NCBI GenBank assembly: GCA_947177085.1
Contig: CAMWTD010000057.1
Location: 1-10,069, forward strand
DNA from: an uncultured Desulfovibrio sp.
GTDB lineage: Bacteria > Desulfobacterota > Desulfovibrionia > Desulfovibrionales > Desulfovibrionaceae
Direction of reading: 5' to 3'
Length of the DNA: 10,069 nt
Shown piece by piece: positions 4,450 to 10,069 of this stretch (the first letter of the stretch is position 1; each line of letters opens with the position of its first letter). The translations under genes were made by a program, and so were the position numbers. The notes under the pieces are model-generated. The model made no database searches. It had not been told where the DNA came from and saw only the letters and a program-made list of their open reading frames with translations.

Positions 4450-7392
4450 TCAGGAGCCGCAGAGGGACGCGAAGGGACACCAGGAACAGTGATCCTCCAC
4501 GCGGCCCTCGAAGCGGGGGGCCCGCTCCATATGCCGGAGCAGGAGGGCCAGGGCCAGCTTGCAGTCCTCGCGGGCGGCGTAAAGTTCGTCATCAAGAAGA
4601 CCGTCGAAAAGCGGCCGTTCCTCGCCCTTGAAGCGCAGTTCCACCAAGGCGGCGTCGCCCACCTTTCCCGGTTCATGGGCCTCCAGCATGGCCACATAGG
4701 CCGGAAGCTGCACGCTGGGCAGGCGCTCGCGCAGGGCCACAAAGGCGGGGTCCAGGCGCTCCACAGCGGCATCGTCCGACGGCGCGCCAGAATCTGCCTC
4801 GTCGGCCAGCGCACACACGGCGGCCGCTTCGGCAAAGAAAGCTGTGTCGCTCCAGAGGCTGTAATCGTGGGCCTTGATGCCCCCGGTCTTGTAGTCCAGC
4901 ACATGCAGGAGGCCGTCGCGGCGGTCAAGGCGGTCGATGATGCCGGTGAAGTCATAGGCGCGCCCGGCAAGGGAAAGCTCGGCGTCGATGCGCTTCTCAA
5001 GGGCCACGATATGGGTCTCTTCGGGCTGATGCTTTAAAAATTCCCCAAGGCGCACGGGCACGGCGGCCTCAAGCATGAGGCAGGCGTCGGCCGGCAGCAG
5101 GCCGCGCAGGTCCGCATCGGCAAAGGCCGCCTCGAAACAGGCCTGGGCGCGCGCAGCCGTAATGTCGCCACGGCGCACATCCTTGCCGAGCCAGGGCTCG
5201 TAAAGGGCGCGCAGGGCCGCGTGCAGGCAGATTCCCACGGCGGCGGGGTCATCGCCCTCGTTGACCTCCCGCCGTGGCTTGAGACGGCAGAGGTTTTCCC
5301 ACACGAAACGGAGGGGACAGTGGAGATAGGTGTCCAGCCTGCTTGCCGAGATGGGCCCTTGGAGAAAAGCGGTCATGGCCGCGTGAAGCCGGGGCGTGCG
5401 CGTAAGAGCGACGGGCTCCCGCGGCGTCTGGCGCACCTCGCAGACGGCGGTGCGCAGGGGGGCCGTGCCCGGAACGAGCAGGTGTTTTTGCGCCTGCTCC
5501 TCCTCCCAGAGAAAGCCTTCCACAAAACGGCTGCGGAGCTTCTTGCCGTCAAACAGCGCGGAATGGCTGACGCCCTCCTGCCAGTAAAAATGCGTCTCGC
5601 GCGCGCTGGCGCAGAGCCTGTGCAGGGTATGGGCGGCCACGCGCTCCCGGCGGCGCGCATCCGGCAGGCCGAGCACCGCGCGGAGCGAATCGGGCAGGAG
5701 CGGGTCCTGCGCTGGATTGCCGGGGAGCACATCGTCGGTGGCGTCCACCACAAAAACGCGGTCAAAGTGGAGCAGGCGCGTTTCGAGCATCCCCAGCACC
5801 TGGACGCCCACCAGCGGGTCGGCCTCAAAGGGGATGCGCTCGCGCTCCAGCAATTGCCGGGCGATGGCGAAGAGCAAGGGGGCCGGAAAGACTTCCCCGG
5901 CAAGGGCGTTTCGCGCAAGTTGCGGGGCCACATGTCGCATGAGACGGAACAATGCCTCGGCATCCAGGGGAAAGCGCCGCCAGATGTCGCCGCCATGCGC
6001 GAGCAGGAAGGCCTGGATACCGCCAAGCCAGCCGGCAAGGGCTGCGGTGGTGTCCGCGCGGGCGAGGCCCCCGATGGTCGTTTCAAGGCATTCGGCCAAA
6101 AGGTCGCCCAAAGGCTGCGACACGTTTGCGCGGCACTCGGCGAGGCAGACGCCAAGGTCCACATAGCGGCTCCCTTCGCGGATCAGGGCCTCCATGCGGC
6201 GCAGGCCGTCGCGCAAGGCGAGGGGCTCGCCGTCCATGCCCGGGATCTCGAGCATGTTCAGGTAAGGATGCCTGAGCACATGGAGCAGGGCGCGCCAGTG
6301 GTAACGGCCGTCCTCGGCGCGGCCCTCCTGCAGGCGGAAGAGGTCGTCCACCAGGCGGAAAAGCGGCGAGCGCGCGAGGGGATAGCCCATGGAGACGTTG
6401 ACGTCCTTTTCCGGCAGGTGATGCAGCACGGGCAGGAGCAGGGCGCTGTCCGTGAGCACCACTGCCGTGGAAGCGCCGTCGCCGCGGGCGAGATCCCCGG
6501 CAAGGGCCTCGAGCTGTGAATGAAGGTCATAGCCGGCGAAGAACTGCCGCTGCGGCTTGTGTTGCGCTTCTGCCTCGGTGAGGAGTACTGCCGGCTCGGC
6601 CCGCGCCCCCCAGTTGCGCAGCCACTGGGCCTGTTCCGCGCAAGCCCAGTGCGCGGTCCCGGCATCGGCAAGAGCCGGGTCCGTATGCAGGCAGACATGC
6701 GCGCCCGCGCGCCAGAGGGCGCGGAGCAAGGTCTCCTCCGTCCCGCTGAGCACGGAAAAGCCCGCGATGAAGACGGGACGGTCCTCGCCGGGATGCAGAC
6801 GTTCCGGGATGCGGGCGGCATCCCGGGCAGCAAGGAACTGCTCCAGCCCGGGCGTCGTCCAGCCGCGCTCCTCAAGGGCGGCGCCCCATGCGCGGCTGAT
6901 GCGGCCGAGCGCCCCGAGGAGGGCTGCGGCGGGGGACGAGACCTCGCCTTCGAGATGCGCCAGATCGGCCGGTTCACGCCCCTGGATGAAGAGCTCTTCC
7001 AGCACGGCGGCGAGGCGCAAACCCCAGGGGAGAAAGCGGGCCATGTCCATGCGGGCGAAGCGCGCCTCAAGGTTGGCATCTTCCCGCGCGAGGCCGCGCA
7101 CGCACTGGTGGAGCAGGGCCCCCTGATCCAGCGGATTGGCGACCATGCGCGCAGAACCGGCCTCCGGGGCGCGCCACAGCGCCACAAGGTCGCCAAAAGG
7201 CACGGTCTTGGGCAGCAGGCCGGAATAGCCGCGTTCCGCAAAGATGCGCACGATATAGCGCCACGGGCGCTGGTGAGGCACGACGATAAGGGCGTTGCCG
7301 GGCTGGCCGCCGGCGAGGCGCTCCACCGCATCCATCAGGTCCGGCAGAAAGGGCCGCTGCCAGGGAAAGATGAGGAAAGGCTGTGCGCTCAT
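4450..7392 (-). CDS. addB: AddB-type subunit of the AddAB helicase-nuclease, with iron-sulfur nuclease domain
   Basis: This 980-residue partner of AddA processes double-strand DNA ends for RecA-mediated repair in the cytoplasm. The N-terminal two thirds resemble the inactivated helicase-like region of AddB proteins. I see no GxxxxGK(S/T) Walker A anywhere, so ATP-driven unwinding is left to AddA. The C-terminal third is a PD-(D/E)xK nuclease. His724 lies in a GICLHAAL segment, Asp820 in GIIDRLD, Asp833-Tyr834-Lys835 in LDYKTG, followed by a QLPAY segment. Cys692 (YLHCPLRF) plus Cys969, Cys972 and Cys978 (C-x2-C-x5-C) reproduce the 4Fe-4S staple pattern known from Bacillus AddB. Length fits the shorter proteobacterial-type AddB (about 1000). 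The ATG overlaps the addA stop (ATGA), indicating translational coupling. Its own ribosome binding site is poor (GGGGGAA), consistent with coupling. Confidence 0.88.
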   Translation of the reverse strand: MSAQPFLIFPWQRPFLPDLMDAVERLAGGQPGNALIVVPHQRPWRYIVRIFAERGYSGLLPKTVPFGDLVALWRAPEAGSARMVANPLDQGALLHQCVRGLAREDANLEARFARMDMARFLPWGLRLAAVLEELFIQGREPADLAHLEGEVSSPAAALLGALGRISRAWGAALEERGWTTPGLEQFLAARDAARIPERLHPGEDRPVFIAGFSVLSGTEETLLRALWRAGAHVCLHTDPALADAGTAHWACAEQAQWLRNWGARAEPAVLLTEAEAQHKPQRQFFAGYDLHSQLEALAGDLARGDGASTAVVLTDSALLLPVLHHLPEKDVNVSMGYPLARSPLFRLVDDLFRLQEGRAEDGRYHWRALLHVLRHPYLNMLEIPGMDGEPLALRDGLRRMEALIREGSRYVDLGVCLAECRANVSQPLGDLLAECLETTIGGLARADTTAALAGWLGGIQAFLLAHGGDIWRRFPLDAEALFRLMRHVAPQLARNALAGEVFPAPLLFAIARQLLERERIPFEADPLVGVQVLGMLETRLLHFDRVFVVDATDDVLPGNPAQDPLLPDSLRAVLGLPDARRRERVAAHTLHRLCASARETHFYWQEGVSHSALFDGKKLRSRFVEGFLWEEEQAQKHLLVPGTAPLRTAVCEVRQTPREPVALTRTPRLHAAMTAFLQGPISASRLDTYLHCPLRFVWENLCRLKPRREVNEGDDPAAVGICLHAALRALYEPWLGKDVRRGDITAARAQACFEAAFADADLRGLLPADACLMLEAAVPVRLGEFLKHQPEETHIVALEKRIDAELSLAGRAYDFTGIIDRLDRRDGLLHVLDYKTGGIKAHDYSLWSDTAFFAEAAAVCALADEADSGAPSDDAAVERLDPAFVALRERLPSVQLPAYVAMLEAHEPGKVGDAALVELRFKGEERPLFDGLLDDELYAAREDCKLALALLLRHMERAPRFEGRVEDHCSWCPFASLCGS

Positions 7393-10069
7393 GGGCGTTC
7401 CCCCATGCGCGGGCCCGGGCGGTTCGCCCTCCGGGGGGGCAGCAGGGCCTCACAGCCGGGCTCAAGCCCGGATGTGGACTCACCCGTCACCAGCCGGAAG
7501 CGCTGAAGGTCAAGATAGACAAGGAGGCCGCGCACCTCGCCGCTTTCGGGGCGTCGTGCCAGGCACTCCACATAGCGGCGCACCTGCCGTACATGTTCGG
7601 CGTCCTCCTGTCCGCTCTTATAGTCAATGACCAGGGTCCCCCAGGCCTCGTCCACCAGCAGATCCACCCGCAGCAGATGCCCCTCGTCTGTCATCAGGGG
7701 CTGTTCGGGCCTGCCCTTCTCAAGCCAGTCGAAGGCCCGGGGCTGCGAGGCAACCCAGGAAAGGGCGGCCACGAGGCCCTCGCGGAATGCCGCATCTTGA
7801 GGGACAGGCGCTTCAAAGCGCGCCAGCCCCGCGTTGACGGCCGCCTCGGCCGCCTCGCGCGCCGTGCCGCACGGCCGCAGGCGCTCCAGGCAGAGATGCA
7901 GGAGCGTCCCGCGATCTTCCGGACGGAAGACTTCCGTCGAGAGCGGATTGCGGAAAATCCTCAGCCGCGGCAGCCACTGCATGGGACGCCAGGTTTCGCC
8001 GGGAGTTTCCTCCATGGCCGGCACAGCGGCCCCCGGAGTCACAATCGCGGCTTGGGCATCGGGTGCGCCAGCCGTGGAGCGACATTCCTCCTCCCTGGCG
8101 GGCGCGTCGCCGGCATTCTCTCGCGCGGGGAGCGGCTCGCCGAGGCTGAAGGGCGGCTGAAGCCGCGCACGCGCCCAGAGGGCATCGAGCACCTTGCCGA
8201 GCGTGGGCCTCTTTTCGAGCGCGGGCGTCCCAGTGCGGAAAATATGGAGTTCATCCCGGGCACGGGTAAAGGCCACATAGAGCAGGTCCAGCGCCTCGCA
8301 TGCCTGCGCCCCCAGGTGTTCGTAATGGCTCGCCCCGCAGATCTTCCCTTCGGGCACGGCCACGCGCAGGCCCTCATAGTCGATGACCTCAGGATGCCCG
8401 TCCGCCTGGACGTTAAAGTTCGTCCACGGCACGATGACGCATGGCGCGGCGAGCCCTTTCGCCTTGTGGATTGTCATGACGCGCACGGCATCCATGCCGG
8501 TGGGCATGGGGGCCTTTTCCTCGCCGCCGCGGCTGCGCCAGTGCTCCAGGAAGGCCCCGAGCGAGGCCAGGCCCTTTTCTTCCGCATTTTGCAACACTTC
8601 AAGGAAACGGCGCAGGAAGACGCGCTCCTCGGGGAAGCGCTCTTCCACGGCGAGCCGCAGCAGCCATTCCCGCGTGGCGTCATAGGGCGTGAGCAGGGAC
8701 GATTGCGCATGGAAGGGCGCGAAGATTCGCTCCCAGTGGCCCGGCCACGCGGTACGGAAGCGCTGGAACAGCGGGCCGGAGCCCTCATCCGCGCACCAGT
8801 CGTGGAGCTCCTCCCGGGAGAGGCCCGCCGCCAGCGGGTGATCAAGCACGAGCGAGCCCGTGAGCATGGTCCAGAACGCCACATCGTCTTCGGGAGTATC
8901 CAAAAAATCCAGGAAGGCCACCACTTGCGTGACTAGCGGATGCTCGGCCAGCAAGAGGCTGTTTTCCGTAATAACCGGGATGCCCTCGCGCGCCAGGGCC
9001 TCGGCCGCAAGACGCCCGTTTTCATTGCTGCGCACGAGCACGAGGATGTCGGAAAGGGGACGCCGGGGCAGGATTTCCTCGCGCAGGAGCTCGCAAAGGC
9101 GCGCGAGCACAGCTTCCCGCAATTCGTCCGACGTGGGCTCCTCAAGAACTTCCACATGGACGAGGCCGCCCCGGGCCCCTTCGCCGGAGGCGCATTTCTG
9201 TTCCGCTCCGGCAAAGGCCCCGGAGAGGCGACGCACCGCGGCTTCCCTTTGCGCTTCGGGCATGTCCGGCACGAGCATGCCGACCACCTCGCGGGCGCAG
9301 GCCTCCTCACCCAAAGGCACGAAGACGGCGTTATTGTGCGCCACGATTTGTTCGCGGCTGCGGCGGTTATAGGGCAGGCTCTCGGTGCGGGCCGCAGCCA
9401 CGCGGGTGAGCTCCGTATCTTCCAGCACGGCGTTGAAGAGGGTCGGGTCGCCGCCGCGCCAACTGTAGATGGATTGCTTGATGTCGCCCACCCAGGTAAG
9501 GGAGCCGCCGCGCGCGAGGGCGTCGGCCACCAGGGGGCGCAGGGTCTGCCACTGCTCCCGGCTCGTGTCCTGGAATTCGTCCACCAGAAAATGTGTGAGC
9601 CGGGAGCCGAGCCGGCAGAGCGCGTCCGAGACGCCGTGGTCCCCGGCCAGTGAGTCGGCCGCCCAGCGCGGGATAAGCACTCCGGGGATACGCCCCTCCT
9701 GCTCCTTGTTGAGGAGAAATGCCTGAACCAGGGTTTGCGCCAGGCGCACAAAGGGGGCAAGCGTGAGAGCCGGGAGGAGGTGTTCGCGGTCTTCCCGGCA
9801 GCGGGCTGCCGCGTCGGCAAAGCTGGCGTGCGACCGCCTGACGGACTCGGGAACTGTGCACCGGCTAAGGAAGAGCGCCTCGGCGTCAGTGCTTTTCCCG
9901 GCCGCCGAGGCGCATTTGTCATAGTATCCGGCCGCAATGGCCGTCACGGCATTGCGGGCGTGCACCTTCCAGGTGACGCCCCCCCAGTAACCCGGCCCCA
10001 GCCCGCTGTGGGGCGCGGCGCGCCCCGGCCTTTTGGGAAGTTGAACTGCGTCGGTGATTTGTTGGTAGG
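7389..10069 (-). CDS. addA: AddA-type UvrD-family helicase-nuclease subunit (5' end cut by window edge)
   Basis: This is the motor and second nuclease of the AddAB end-resection complex. The frame stays open past the GTG at 9965 to the right edge, so 892 residues are visible and the N-terminus with the Walker A and Q motifs is missing. Numbered from the first complete codon at the edge: Walker B DEFQDT at 163-168, motif III beginning GDIKQS at 194, and motif V TIHKAKGL at 532-539. Motif VI, YVAFTRARDEL, has Thr601-Arg602. The C-terminal nuclease shows Asp802 in VDLLVDE, then IDYKSG with Asp815 and Lys817 and a QxxxY segment. The 13-residue spacing between the two aspartates equals that in AddB. 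An internal GTG start at 9965 is rejected because it would remove the Walker A. The gene overlaps addB by four bases. Rep/UvrD or PcrA alone is excluded by the fused nuclease. Confidence 0.9.
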   Translation of the reverse strand, partial: YQQITDAVQLPKRPGRAAPHSGLGPGYWGGVTWKVHARNAVTAIAAGYYDKCASAAGKSTDAEALFLSRCTVPESVRRSHASFADAAARCREDREHLLPALTLAPFVRLAQTLVQAFLLNKEQEGRIPGVLIPRWAADSLAGDHGVSDALCRLGSRLTHFLVDEFQDTSREQWQTLRPLVADALARGGSLTWVGDIKQSIYSWRGGDPTLFNAVLEDTELTRVAAARTESLPYNRRSREQIVAHNNAVFVPLGEEACAREVVGMLVPDMPEAQREAAVRRLSGAFAGAEQKCASGEGARGGLVHVEVLEEPTSDELREAVLARLCELLREEILPRRPLSDILVLVRSNENGRLAAEALAREGIPVITENSLLLAEHPLVTQVVAFLDFLDTPEDDVAFWTMLTGSLVLDHPLAAGLSREELHDWCADEGSGPLFQRFRTAWPGHWERIFAPFHAQSSLLTPYDATREWLLRLAVEERFPEERVFLRRFLEVLQNAEEKGLASLGAFLEHWRSRGGEEKAPMPTGMDAVRVMTIHKAKGLAAPCVIVPWTNFNVQADGHPEVIDYEGLRVAVPEGKICGASHYEHLGAQACEALDLLYVAFTRARDELHIFRTGTPALEKRPTLGKVLDALWARARLQPPFSLGEPLPARENAGDAPAREEECRSTAGAPDAQAAIVTPGAAVPAMEETPGETWRPMQWLPRLRIFRNPLSTEVFRPEDRGTLLHLCLERLRPCGTAREAAEAAVNAGLARFEAPVPQDAAFREGLVAALSWVASQPRAFDWLEKGRPEQPLMTDEGHLLRVDLLVDEAWGTLVIDYKSGQEDAEHVRQVRRYVECLARRPESGEVRGLLVYLDLQRFRLVTGESTSGLEPGCEALLPPRRANRPGPRMGERP

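Noticed and set aside
5221..6519. 432-codon plus-strand open frame opposite addB
   Set aside because: Composition and position show it is an antisense shadow of addB, with no domain or ribosome binding site of note.
7383..8936. 517-codon plus-strand open frame opposite addA
   Set aside because: It is low-complexity Arg/Gly/His-rich sequence lying wholly against conserved helicase-nuclease motifs, so a shadow frame.

Overview
The window is high-GC bacterial DNA, densely packed with genes. A desulfovibrio-like sulfate reducer (Desulfovibrionaceae) is my best guess, mainly because the tandem-ACT protein resembles ones I associate with that group. This is inference from recall, not a database result. 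No rRNA, tRNA, CRISPR array, insertion sequence or phage gene is visible. Both edges cut through genes.

Left part (1-1498, + strand): a two-gene unit for reversible protein ADP-ribosylation. The 3' part of a zinc-type macrodomain protein (ADP-ribose eraser) is followed after one base by a complete class M sirtuin (SirTM, ADP-ribosyl transferase writer). The start of the macrodomain gene and any partner genes lie off the left edge. In characterised systems the partners are a lipoate ligase and a GcvH-like carrier. A 27-nt perfect palindrome sits inside the last codons of the sirtuin gene, next to a 39-bp convergent gap.

Middle part (1538-4313, - strand): read in transcription order, these are an AI-2E/PerM-type membrane protein, a secreted S11-family D-alanyl-D-alanine peptidase, a TatA twin-arginine translocase subunit and a tandem-ACT-domain protein. 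The first two are 12 bp apart. The last two are 23 bp apart and appear to have their own sigma70-type promoter, buried in the 3' end of the peptidase gene.

Right part (4450-10069, - strand): the addA-addB pair of a RecBCD-like helicase-nuclease for double-strand break repair. The addA stop and addB start overlap by four bases. AddA has UvrD-type motifs and a PD-(D/E)xK nuclease, and its N-terminus with Walker A is off the right edge. AddB has no visible Walker A but keeps a PD-(D/E)xK nuclease framed by four iron-sulfur-type cysteines. A 136-bp gap separates addB from the AI-2E gene and holds two small inverted repeats.

All six minus-strand genes are co-directional and meet the sirtuin unit tail to tail at about position 1500-1537. 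Most of the window is housekeeping. The macrodomain-SirTM pair and the palindrome at its end are the parts most worth a second look.
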